Of a stretch of 64,000 nt of DNA, positions 8,462-15,705 are shown piece after piece. The DNA comes from Alcaligenes faecalis (GTDB lineage: Bacteria; Pseudomonadota; Gammaproteobacteria; Burkholderiales; Burkholderiaceae_B). The notes beneath the pieces are model-generated. The model was not told where the DNA came from and made no database searches. It saw nothing but the letters and a program-made list of their open reading frames with translations. Position 1 is the first letter of the stretch. Each line of letters begins with the position of its first letter. The stretch is from positions 620,001 to 684,000 of the forward strand of contig NZ_CP023667.1 of NCBI RefSeq assembly GCF_002443155.1, written 5' to 3'. A program made the translations under genes and the position numbers.

Positions 8462-10329
8462 TGTCCACGCATAAAAAGTTTGTCCAGCTCGCTGAGCTTC
8501 CATTGGAACCAGGTGGGGCGACCGTGATTGCACAGATCAGCCCTGTCGGTTTGTTCCATCTTGCGAAGCAAAGCGTTCATCTCGGGGATGCTCAGGCGGC
8601 GATTGGCACGTACCGCACCGTGGCAGGCCATGGTGGAAAGCAGCTCGTTGCGCTGTTCATCCAGATGGCGTGACGACCCTACCTGTGCCAGGTCGCGCAG
8701 TACGGCACGGGCCAGGGATTCTATATCGCCTTGAGCCAAGAGGGCAGGGACGGCACGCACGGCCATGGTGGTGGGGCCGGCCGGGTTCATGCTCAGGCCC
8801 AGATCGGCCAGCGTTTCCTGATGCTCATCCAGCAAAGCGATATCGCTTTCCGAGCAGCTGAACACTACTGGCACCAGCAGATCCTGACGGGGCAGTTCGC
8901 GGCCATCCAGAGCTTGCTTCAATTGTTCGTAAACTACGCGTTCATGCGCGGCGTGCATGTCCACCAGAATCATGCCCTGACGGGTTTCGGACAGGATATA
9001 GATGCCGTGCAACTGGCCCAGGGCCATGCCCAAGGGAAACTCGTCCGTCGCGCTGTCTGCCTCGCTTTGATAGCTGGTGACTGGCGTGTTACTGGGAGCA
9101 GGCTCAATCGGACGGTACATGCTTTTCCAGTCCACATTGCCGCCGCCAGATGGCTCGCGCAGGCTGAAACTGGATTGCCAGCCTTGGCGAGCTGGATGGC
9201 TGTACGGCATGGCGGGTTCGCTGCTGGTATAGGAGCTGCTGGGTGCGCCAGGAGTGGCCGAAGGGTAGGGCGTGCCCGTTATAGGAGGCTGGGTAGCGCC
9301 TTCAGGTAAAGGCATGGCGGCAACTGGCGTTTCCCCGGCCATGCTGCCTTGCGCCAAGGTTTGTCCGACAGACTGCAGCACAAAGCGGTACACGGCGCCG
9401 CTGTCACGGAAGCGGACTTCATGCTTGGCGGGGTGTACGTTCACATCCAGCGTGGAGGGGGCAATATCCAGAAACAGGGCATAGGCAGGCTGGCGATCCC
9501 CATGCAGCACATCGGCATAGGCACTGCGTATGGCGTGTGACACCGTGCGATCGCGTACAAAGCGGCCATTCACAAACAGGAACTGCTTGTCTGCGCTTGG
9601 GCGAGCGTGGGCCGGGTGAATCACCAGACCACGCAAGCTGATCAGCCCCTGTTCCTGGGCAACGGGCAGGCTTTGTTCAATGAACTCCTTGCCCAAAATA
9701 TCCAGCAGACGCTGTTCCAGCGTGCCGCTGCGCCAGTGGCGCTGGGGCTTGTCGTTGTGGAAAAGCCGGAAAGCGATCTGCGGCTGTGCCAGGGCAATGC
9801 GCTCCAGCGCGGTCACGCAATGGCCGTACTCCGTGCCTTCCGTACGCAGGAACTTGCGACGGGCAGGGATCTCGTCAAATAGCTGACGTACATCCACATG
9901 CGTACCAATCTGCCCGGAGGCGGGCTGGGGTTCAGCGTGGCCCAGCGAGTATTCCCAGGCGTGCGGGTCGTCCTGGGTGCGCGAGTTGATCGTCAGACGG
10001 GCTACCGAGGCAATAGAGGGCAGGGCCTCACCCCGAAAGCCCATGGAGGCCACGGACTCCAGTTCTTCCAGCGAGCGAATCTTGCTGGTGGCATGTTGCA
10101 GCAGCGCCAGGGGCAACTCTTCCTGGGTGATGCCGTGGCCATCGTCGCTGACAGAGATGCGGCGTATGCCGCCGCCGTCCAGACGAATCTCGATGGCACT
10201 GGCTCCGGCATCAATGGCGTTTTCCAGCAATTCCTTCAGGACAGATGCCGGGCGCTCGATAACTTCACCGGCTGCAATTTGGCTTACAAGCAAGTCCGGG
10301 AGTGGGATAATACGGCGTCTTGATGACAT
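8458..10329 (-). CDS. mutL: DNA mismatch repair protein MutL, endonuclease-type C-terminus
   Basis: This 623-residue protein has an N-terminal GHKL ATPase: [12 protein letters not shown] with Glu33 and Asn37, DDGHGI and MGFRGEAL. A proline/serine-rich linker spans about 335-435, followed by the dimerisation domain. That domain carries [12 protein letters not shown], which fits the metal-binding endonuclease motif DQHA-x2-E-x4-E with Met for Gln. ACHGAVRAN and CNHGRP follow later. These are features of nicking MutL proteins from bacteria without MutH; the Neisseria protein has the same DMHA variant. The start is the ATG at 10327-10329 giving [12 protein letters not shown]. Overlap with miaA indicates coupled translation. 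Confidence 0.96.
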   Translation of the reverse strand: MSSRRRIIPLPDLLVSQIAAGEVIERPASVLKELLENAIDAGASAIEIRLDGGGIRRISVSDDGHGITQEELPLALLQHATSKIRSLEELESVASMGFRGEALPSIASVARLTINSRTQDDPHAWEYSLGHAEPQPASGQIGTHVDVRQLFDEIPARRKFLRTEGTEYGHCVTALERIALAQPQIAFRLFHNDKPQRHWRSGTLEQRLLDILGKEFIEQSLPVAQEQGLISLRGLVIHPAHARPSADKQFLFVNGRFVRDRTVSHAIRSAYADVLHGDRQPAYALFLDIAPSTLDVNVHPAKHEVRFRDSGAVYRFVLQSVGQTLAQGSMAGETPVAAMPLPEGATQPPITGTPYPSATPGAPSSSYTSSEPAMPYSHPARQGWQSSFSLREPSGGGNVDWKSMYRPIEPAPSNTPVTSYQSEADSATDEFPLGMALGQLHGIYILSETRQGMILVDMHAAHERVVYEQLKQALDGRELPRQDLLVPVVFSCSESDIALLDEHQETLADLGLSMNPAGPTTMAVRAVPALLAQGDIESLARAVLRDLAQVGSSRHLDEQRNELLSTMACHGAVRANRRLSIPEMNALLRKMEQTDRADLCNHGRPTWFQWKLSELDKLFMRGQ

Positions 10330-10474
10330 AGGGCGGCTGGCCTTGTGTGTATTCAGGGTTGAACAATACACGTTCAACGGGTTTCAAACGGTAGCGGCTT
10401 ATTTTAACCGCTTGCTCTATGGTGTCGGTCTGGCCAGTATCGGACTGGCTGGATTGTTATTTTGGTGTGGAACT

Positions 10475-11125
10475 ATGCCCGATTTACTCAGCATGATCCT
10501 TCATATTGACCAGTACCTGGGTGTGTGGGTCGAGCAGTATGGAGCCTGGATTTATCTTGTTCTGTTCTTGATTATATTTGGCGAGACCGGGCTTGTGGTT
10601 CTGCCATTCCTGCCGGGCGATTCCTTGCTGTTTATTGCTGGAGCCTTTGGCGCTTCGGGCATGCTGGACCCGGTCATGCTGGGTGGCCTGCTGATCGTGG
10701 CAGCGGTGCTGGGGAACACCGTGAACTATCACGTGGGGCGGTATATAGGTCCGAAAGTCTTTACCCAGGAATCCCGATTCCTGGATCGCCGTGCGCTGGT
10801 CAAAACCCATGCTTTCTATGAAAAGCATGGTGGCAAGACCATCGTCATTTCCCGCTTCCTGCCTCTGTTTCGCACCTTCGCGCCCTTTGTGGCCGGTGTG
10901 GGCCATATGAATGCCATGCGCTTTCAGATGTACAACATTACCGGCGCGGTGCTGTGGATTTGCAGCTTGATTACCCTGGGCTACTTCTTTGGTAACGTGC
11001 CGTTCATCAAGGCGCATTTGAATACCATCGTGCTGATTGGTATTGCGGCTGCCGCGGTGCCTGTCGTGGCTGGGGCCTTGTGGAAGATCTTCAAGCGCAA
11101 GAGCAAGGGTGATGCGGCTTTGTAG
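10475..11125 (+). CDS. DedA family membrane protein
   Basis: This 216-residue integral membrane protein belongs to the DedA/SNARE-associated group, whose members take part in envelope homeostasis and undecaprenyl-phosphate or phospholipid translocation. The motif FGETGLVVLPFLPGDSLLF near residues 35-53 and the conserved SRFLPLFRTFAPFVAGVGHM segment (about residues 125-145) are diagnostic. A C-terminal basic tail follows the last hydrophobic helix. The start at 10475 was chosen because it gives the usual DedA N-terminus; the frame is open upstream through the mutL gene. It is divergent from mutL and is followed by its own terminator. Confidence 0.9.
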   Translation: MPDLLSMILHIDQYLGVWVEQYGAWIYLVLFLIIFGETGLVVLPFLPGDSLLFIAGAFGASGMLDPVMLGGLLIVAAVLGNTVNYHVGRYIGPKVFTQESRFLDRRALVKTHAFYEKHGGKTIVISRFLPLFRTFAPFVAGVGHMNAMRFQMYNITGAVLWICSLITLGYFFGNVPFIKAHLNTIVLIGIAAAAVPVVAGALWKIFKRKSKGDAAL

Positions 11126-11163
11126 GATGTGAGGCCGGGTTGCTCGGCTGTTAAGGGCCACGG

Positions 11164-11192
11164 AAAGGACGCCAGAAGGTGTCCTTTTTTAT
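11164..11192 (+). terminator. Rho-independent terminator after dedA
   Basis: Stem AAAGGACGCC / GGTGTCCTTT (one G-U pair) with loop AGAA, running into T residues. Confidence 0.85.
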
Positions 11193-11260
11193 TTCGGAAA
11201 CCTGTCAGATATCGCTGTTGTTGGCGAGGGGGTAAAAGCCGTCGCAAAATCTGGGTTTAA

Positions 11261-11308
11261 GCGTCCAAGCGTCCAAGTGTTCAAGTGTTCAAGTGTTCAA
11301 GTGTTCAA
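11261..11308. repeat. six tandem 8-bp repeats
   Basis: Two copies of GCGTCCAA (11261-11276) are followed by four exact copies of GTGTTCAA (11277-11308). The two unit types differ at two positions. The array lies in the dedA-amiC gap, 72 bp before the nested palindrome, and does not code for anything recognisable. Confidence 0.9.
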
Positions 11309-11380
11309 GGTAACTATTGGCACTCTCCGTATTTTTGAAAAAGCTGCCTCTGTTTCAGCCTTTAGCAAAGAATGCCTCAG

Positions 11381-11613
11381 TTTTCTTGAGGGGGAGCAGC
11401 TAGTCTGCAGGCGGGGCTCTGGCCTGTGCTGCGCACGGGTACCCTTGTCTCTTGAGCTATCCAGGCGCCCCGTGAACTCGCGCGATAGCTCGTCCCCCGG
11501 ACGAGCTATAAGCGTCGCGCTCAAACAGCACGGGGCTTGTATCCTGGATAGCTCAAGAGCCTGCGGCCAGAACCCTGACTTGCCCTCCGACTAGCTGCTC
11601 CCCCTCAAGAAAA
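11381..11613. repeat. nested inverted-repeat element (233 bp)
   Basis: The outer arms 11381-11405 and 11589-11613 are perfect 25-bp reverse complements. Inside are a 7-bp pair (11418-11424 with 11565-11571), a 17-bp perfect pair (11449-11465 with 11543-11559) continued by 8 bp (11467-11474 with 11529-11536), and a tip hairpin (11485-11495 with 11499-11509, loop CCC). The left side also has a small side hairpin at 11426-11436. Read as RNA it would fold into one long branched stem. No transposase is inside and no target duplication is obvious at the ends. Its class is unknown to me. Confidence 0.9.
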
Positions 11614-11692
11614 GGCCACACCGATTCAGGTTCAAACAGGTCCTTGCCCAAAGATGTTCTCTTTTCTGAACAGCTTCAGACTCTACAGAAAT

Positions 11693-11727
11693 AAAAAAAG
11701 CGCAGCATTTTTTGCTGCGCTTTTTTC
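11693..11727 (-). terminator. Rho-independent terminator after amiC
   Basis: 14-bp perfect stem AAAAAAGCGCAGCA / TGCTGCGCTTTTTT with a T5 loop; U-rich on either strand. It lies 19 bp beyond the amiC stop. Confidence 0.9.
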
Positions 11728-11745
11728 ATCGAACCAAGCAGATAG

Positions 11746-13113
11746 TTAGCTGCGGCTGGCCAGTGCCGGAAACTCGGCAAAATATCCCCGGATGCCGGTC
11801 AGAATGGCTTGGGCAATCTTGTCCTGATGCGAAGAACTACGCAGCAGACGCTCTTCCTCCGGATTACTGATAAACGCTGTTTCGATCAGAATCGACGGGA
11901 TATCCGGTGCTTTCAGTACAGCAAAACCAGCGCGTTCAACATTGCGCTTATGCAGGCGGTTGATCTTGCCGATCTCGCCCAGCAGGCGCGAGCCTACTTT
12001 CACCGAATCGTTAATCTGTGCGGCCGTAGACAGGTCCAGCAGAATTTGCGCAACCTGACGGTTGTGGGAACCCAGGTTCAAACCGCCGATCAAGTCAGCA
12101 TCGTTCTCTTTCTTGGCCAGCCACCGAGCAGCCGAGCTGGTGGCACCGTTTTGAGACAGGGCGTAGATAGACGAGCCACGCGCACTAGGCTTGATCCAGG
12201 CGTCAGCGTGAATACTGATGAACAGGTCAGCTTTTACCCGACGGGCTTTTTGCACACGCACTTGCAGTGGCACGAAGAAGTCCGAGTCGCGCGTCAAGTA
12301 AGTGCGCATATTGGGCTGCGCATCGATCAAACGCTTCAGGCGGCGGGCAATGTTCAGCACCACATCTTTTTCACGCGTACCACCGGGACCAATGGCACCG
12401 GGGTCTTCACCACCATGGCCAGGGTCCAGCGCAATCAGTAAAGGACGATTTGGAGTGCCCGGAGTGGCTCCGGGCGAAGGGGAGCGCGGTGGAGTTGTAA
12501 CAGGAGGCGGCGTACGAGCGACGGGCGGCAAGGTCTGCCCTTGTACCGTGGGCACAGGAGCATCAGGCGAGTTTTGAGCCAGGCTTTCCAGGACGGAAGC
12601 CAGGGGGTCGTTATCGTCCTGAATTTGCAAAGCCAGCAGCGGGTCTTGAGCCACGCGCGGGTACAAGTCCAGCACCAGACGGTACTTGTATTCGCCAACG
12701 GGCTTGAGGGTAAAGATCTGGGGAGCGACGGCCTGTTTCAGATCCAGCACCAGACGCACGACGTCGGGGCGGTTCTGGCCCACGCGCACGGAGCGAATGT
12801 AGGGGTCATTGGGGCGGACCTTGGAAACCAGCTCCTCGATGGTGCGGTTCATGGTCAGGCCCTGGATGTCCACCACCATGCGATGGGGGTTTTCCAGTGT
12901 GAAATGCTCGGCCTTGAGCTCGCTATCCATTTCCAGGGTGACGCGGGTGTATTCATCTGCCGGCCAGGTACGGACGGCCACGATAGTGCTGGCATTCGCC
13001 AGTCGCGGGATGACAGGGAGCAGGAACAGGGTAGTGGCCGTGGCGACGAATCGGCGACGGGCCTTGCCGGCTGGGGCTACTTCTGCAGGCTGGGGGCGAG
13101 TGTCGTAATCCAT
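11746..13113 (-). CDS. amiC: N-acetylmuramoyl-L-alanine amidase, AmiC type
   Basis: This 455-residue periplasmic zinc amidase cleaves the stem peptide from MurNAc during septal splitting. The N-terminus has a twin-arginine signal, ARRRFVATATTLFLLP ending in ANA. An AMIN domain (about residues 45-150) targets it to peptidoglycan or the septum. A Pro/Thr-rich linker (about 195-230) follows. The amidase_3 domain shows DPGHGGEDPGAIG, REKDV, SIHAD and IETAFISNPEEE, which supply the zinc ligands and catalytic Glu. No nearer start precedes the Tat signal, so the 37-bp overlap with tsaE is probably real and implies coupled translation. Confidence 0.95.
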   Translation of the reverse strand: MDYDTRPQPAEVAPAGKARRRFVATATTLFLLPVIPRLANASTIVAVRTWPADEYTRVTLEMDSELKAEHFTLENPHRMVVDIQGLTMNRTIEELVSKVRPNDPYIRSVRVGQNRPDVVRLVLDLKQAVAPQIFTLKPVGEYKYRLVLDLYPRVAQDPLLALQIQDDNDPLASVLESLAQNSPDAPVPTVQGQTLPPVARTPPPVTTPPRSPSPGATPGTPNRPLLIALDPGHGGEDPGAIGPGGTREKDVVLNIARRLKRLIDAQPNMRTYLTRDSDFFVPLQVRVQKARRVKADLFISIHADAWIKPSARGSSIYALSQNGATSSAARWLAKKENDADLIGGLNLGSHNRQVAQILLDLSTAAQINDSVKVGSRLLGEIGKINRLHKRNVERAGFAVLKAPDIPSILIETAFISNPEEERLLRSSSHQDKIAQAILTGIRGYFAEFPALASRS

Positions 13114-13577
13114 AGCGTTCCTTTGGCGCTGCGTGCATCCAGGGTGGCCAAACGACCGTCACCGCAATAATCCAGGTGTAAATCCAGATCGGGCTCGGGC
13201 AATAAATCCCCTGCTTTTTCGGGCCATTCGATCAGCACAACAGCATTGTCTTGCAAAATATCGCGAAAACCTGCATCGACCCATTCTCGTGGATCGCTAA
13301 ATCTATAAAAATCAAGGTGATAGAAGTATAAGCTAGAAACTTTATAACTTTCAAGTAAAGCGTAGCTAGGACTTTTGATACGACCGGTAACGCCGCAAGC
13401 CCGCAACAGGGCTCGAACGAAGTGGGTTTTACCGGCGCCCAGGTCACCATGAAGATGAATTCGGCCGCCCGTGGGCACACCAGGAACCTGACCGCTTAGC
13501 AGCGGGGCAAGGCGCTCGGCCAGGGCCGTGGTGGCGTCCTCGTCAGGCAAGGACAGGGTTAAAGCTTGCAGATTCAT
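13077..13577 (-). CDS. tsaE: tRNA threonylcarbamoyladenosine biosynthesis ATPase TsaE
   Basis: TsaE is the P-loop ATPase that works with TsaB and TsaD to make t6A37 in tRNA. In 166 residues it shows Walker A GDLGAGKTHF and SPSYALLESY (usually SPTYTLVEPY). The FYHLDFYR and LIEWPEKAGDLLP motifs follow. The reading frame overlaps the amiC start by 37 bp, as in the E. coli tsaE-amiB pair. The stretch at about 13295-13380 is notably AT-rich (codons for KVSSLYFYHLDFYRFSD). This is unlike the rest of the gene, although the protein motifs are intact across it. Confidence 0.94.
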   Translation of the reverse strand: MNLQALTLSLPDEDATTALAERLAPLLSGQVPGVPTGGRIHLHGDLGAGKTHFVRALLRACGVTGRIKSPSYALLESYKVSSLYFYHLDFYRFSDPREWVDAGFRDILQDNAVVLIEWPEKAGDLLPEPDLDLHLDYCGDGRLATLDARSAKGTLWITTLAPSLQK

Positions 13578-13586
13578 AGGCTTGGA

Positions 13587-14483
13587 TCAGGTCGCGAGGG
13601 ATAACCACAATGGAATGGTCAAGCCCGCTAGTATAGTGCCGATCGACATGGTCAGCGCGACCAGACGGCTATCGGCTCCCATGCGGGCAGCCAGTACGTG
13701 GGCAGAAGAGGCGGTGGGCAGAGCGGCAAATACCAGTAACATCTGGCGCTCCAGTGTGCTCATATCCAACACCCAGGCAATTGCCAGGGCCGCCAAGGGT
13801 AAAGCCAGCAGCTTGATGGCGGTAATCCAGCCGATCAAGGCCCCCGCACGCCGTGAGCCTTGCAGGGACAAAGTGGCGCCTACACACAACAGACCAATCC
13901 CCAGGGCGCAAGCCCCCAGGCGGCTAAAGGCCAATTGAACCGGGCCGGGCACGGGCAAACCGGCCAGATTCCAGGCCAGCGCGGCAACAGTAGACAGGAT
14001 CAGAGGATTTTTGAGCAGCTCGATGGCGATGCGGCCTTGTTGCCCACGTGCCAGCACGGTCACGGCCACCATATTGGCCATGGGAACAGAAAAACCCACC
14101 AGCAAGGCCATGACGGCCACGCCTGATGGGCCGGCAATGGCACTGGCCAAGGACATCCCTAAATAGGTATTGAATCGGAAGGCGCACTGGGTCAGGGCGG
14201 CGTGTTGCAAATGTTCGGGTTTCAGAATGGGCAGGGCCAGCCAGGCCAATACAGTACCCGCAGCAATTAAAACAGCCGCCGCCACCAGTAAGGGCCAGGT
14301 ATCACCCAGATTGAGCGGGATGCGAGTAATGGAATCAAACAGCAGGGCTGGAAACAGGACGTAATAGACCAGCTTTTCGGCACCCTGGAAAAAATCCCGG
14401 CTGAAGTGGAAGCGATGCAGCAGCAAAGCCCCCAGCGCTATCAACAGAAAATCGGGCAGGATCAGCGGGAATATTGTGGCCAT
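13587..14483 (-). CDS. AEC (auxin efflux carrier) family transporter
   Basis: This 298-residue membrane protein has about ten hydrophobic segments in the two-fold arrangement of the AEC family. Characteristic stretches are the N-terminal LILPDFLLIALGALLL, CAFRFNTYLGMSLASA near residue 100 and LPTASSAHVLAARMGAD near residue 255. Bacterial members include malonate and malate carriers (MdcF, MleP) and many unassigned efflux or uptake proteins. The gene lies 9 bp downstream of tsaE start on the opposite side of the operon order, that is, transcribed ahead of tsaE. It may read through into tsaE-amiC. The substrate is unknown. Confidence 0.85.
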   Translation of the reverse strand: MATIFPLILPDFLLIALGALLLHRFHFSRDFFQGAEKLVYYVLFPALLFDSITRIPLNLGDTWPLLVAAAVLIAAGTVLAWLALPILKPEHLQHAALTQCAFRFNTYLGMSLASAIAGPSGVAVMALLVGFSVPMANMVAVTVLARGQQGRIAIELLKNPLILSTVAALAWNLAGLPVPGPVQLAFSRLGACALGIGLLCVGATLSLQGSRRAGALIGWITAIKLLALPLAALAIAWVLDMSTLERQMLLVFAALPTASSAHVLAARMGADSRLVALTMSIGTILAGLTIPLWLSLAT

Positions 14484-14500
14484 GATGACGGTAATTAAAG

Positions 14501-14553
14501 GCAGATATAGGTATATCCCCTGTAGGTATCTGCTTTCAGAATTAACAATTGTT
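14501..14553. promoter_or_regulatory. operator-like repeats between AEC transporter and Bug receptor genes
   Basis: Inverted repeat GCAGATA (14501-14507) / TATCTGC (14527-14533) contains two direct TAGGTAT copies starting 15 bp apart. A separate palindrome AACAATTGTT lies at 14544-14553. All are in the 151-bp divergent gap. The binding protein is unknown. Confidence 0.4.
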
Positions 14554-14634
14554 GGGGATTAGCTGCGCTATTATTGATGAGTTCCCCTTACCCAGGGGAT
14601 GGATCTACAAAAAGACTAAAGAGGAGATGTTCCC

Positions 14635-15630
14635 ATGATAGAGAAGTTTCCCAAGAAATTTGCGCTGCTATCCCTTTGTGCAAGTTTGTCCATGATCGGC
14701 ACGGCCAATGTCGCTCACGCTCAAGCTGATTACCCTAATCAGGCGATTCGCGTCATTGTTCCTTTTGCGCCTGGTGGCTCCACCGATATTGTGGCGCGTA
14801 TTGTGACCAAGGGCATGAGCGAAGTGCTGGGCCAATCCATGGTTGTGGAAAACAAGGGGGGTGCCGGTGGCGCTATCGGAGCGGCAGAAGCGGCTCGCGC
14901 CAAACCTGACGGCTATACCTTGTCAATTGCCACCATCTCGACTCTGGCAGTGAATCCCGCTTGCCGCCCCAATGATCTGCCCTATGATCCCTTGAAAGAC
15001 TTTGTGCCGGTCAGCAACTTTGCCAACCTGCCCAACGTGATCGAGGTCAATCCCAAATTTCCGGCACAAAACTTCAAGGAGTTTGTGCAGCAGTTGAAAG
15101 ACAATCCTGGTAAATATTCCTACGGCAGCTCGGGCACCTGCTCGGTTCTGCACTTGTTTGGTGAAGCCTTCAAGCTGGAAACCGGCACTGATATCGTGCA
15201 CGTTCCTTACCGTGGCGCCGGCCCGGCTGTGACGGACGCGGTGGGTGGTCAGATCAACGCCATGTTCGATAACTTGCCTTCGTCCATGGCCCAGATCCAG
15301 GCTGGCAATTTGCGGGCACTGGCGATTGCCTGGCCTGAGCGCCTGCCTGCTCTGAAAGATGTGCCTACCTTGGCCGAGGAAGGCTACCCGCAGCTGAACA
15401 GCCCGGCCTGGTACGGTTTGCTGGCTCCCAAAGGAACGCCTCCTGAAATCGTTGCCAAATTGCATGCCGCTGCTGCTGAGGCTTTGAAGAAGCCGGAAAT
15501 TATTTCGGCTCTGGAAAAGCAGGGTGCCACGCCTTCGGGTAATTCGCCTGAAGAGTTCGCCAAGGAAATCAAGGAGCAATACGACTGGGCCCACGACGTG
15601 GTCAAGAAAGGCAATATCAAGTTGGAATAA
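14635..15630 (+). CDS. Bug family (TctC-type) tripartite tricarboxylate transporter solute receptor
   Basis: This 331-residue periplasmic binding protein has an N-terminal signal peptide ending near AHAQA. Family motifs are YPNQAIRVIVPFAPGGSTDIVAR after the signal, VVENKGGAGGAIGAAEAARAKPDGYTL, HVPYRGAGPAVTDAVGGQINAMFDN and LAPKGTPPEIV. Such receptors bind carboxylates, amino acids or aromatic acids and are greatly expanded in Bordetella and relatives. No TctAB membrane genes are adjacent, so it is an orphan receptor. A GAGGAG ribosome-binding site precedes the ATG. It converges with maeB and shares the terminator between them. Confidence 0.92.
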   Translation: MIEKFPKKFALLSLCASLSMIGTANVAHAQADYPNQAIRVIVPFAPGGSTDIVARIVTKGMSEVLGQSMVVENKGGAGGAIGAAEAARAKPDGYTLSIATISTLAVNPACRPNDLPYDPLKDFVPVSNFANLPNVIEVNPKFPAQNFKEFVQQLKDNPGKYSYGSSGTCSVLHLFGEAFKLETGTDIVHVPYRGAGPAVTDAVGGQINAMFDNLPSSMAQIQAGNLRALAIAWPERLPALKDVPTLAEEGYPQLNSPAWYGLLAPKGTPPEIVAKLHAAAAEALKKPEIISALEKQGATPSGNSPEEFAKEIKEQYDWAHDVVKKGNIKLE

Positions 15631-15654
15631 GCCTTTGCTGCCTGATTGCAGTCA

Positions 15655-15688
15655 TAAAAAAACCGGCCTTCGCAGGCCGGTTTTTTAT
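15655..15688. terminator. bidirectional terminator between Bug receptor gene and maeB
   Basis: Stem AAAACCGGCCT / AGGCCGGTTTT with a TCGC loop, flanked by A- and T-tracts so it works on both strands. Confidence 0.9.
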
Positions 15689-15705
15689 TTCAGTCCCCAG
15701 AGGGC

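Larger units (their letters stand above)
11126..11745. other. 620-bp intergenic region without a gene
   Basis: It holds the dedA terminator, a six-unit 8-bp tandem repeat, a 233-bp nested inverted repeat and the amiC terminator. The open frames inside it mirror each other across the palindrome and show no protein-family signal. Confidence 0.8.

Noticed and set aside
11261..11308. CRISPR-like repeat array
   Set aside because: Units are only 8 bp with no spacers and no cas genes are present.
11381..11613. The nested palindrome as an insertion sequence
   Set aside because: It contains no transposase frame and no convincing flanking target duplication.
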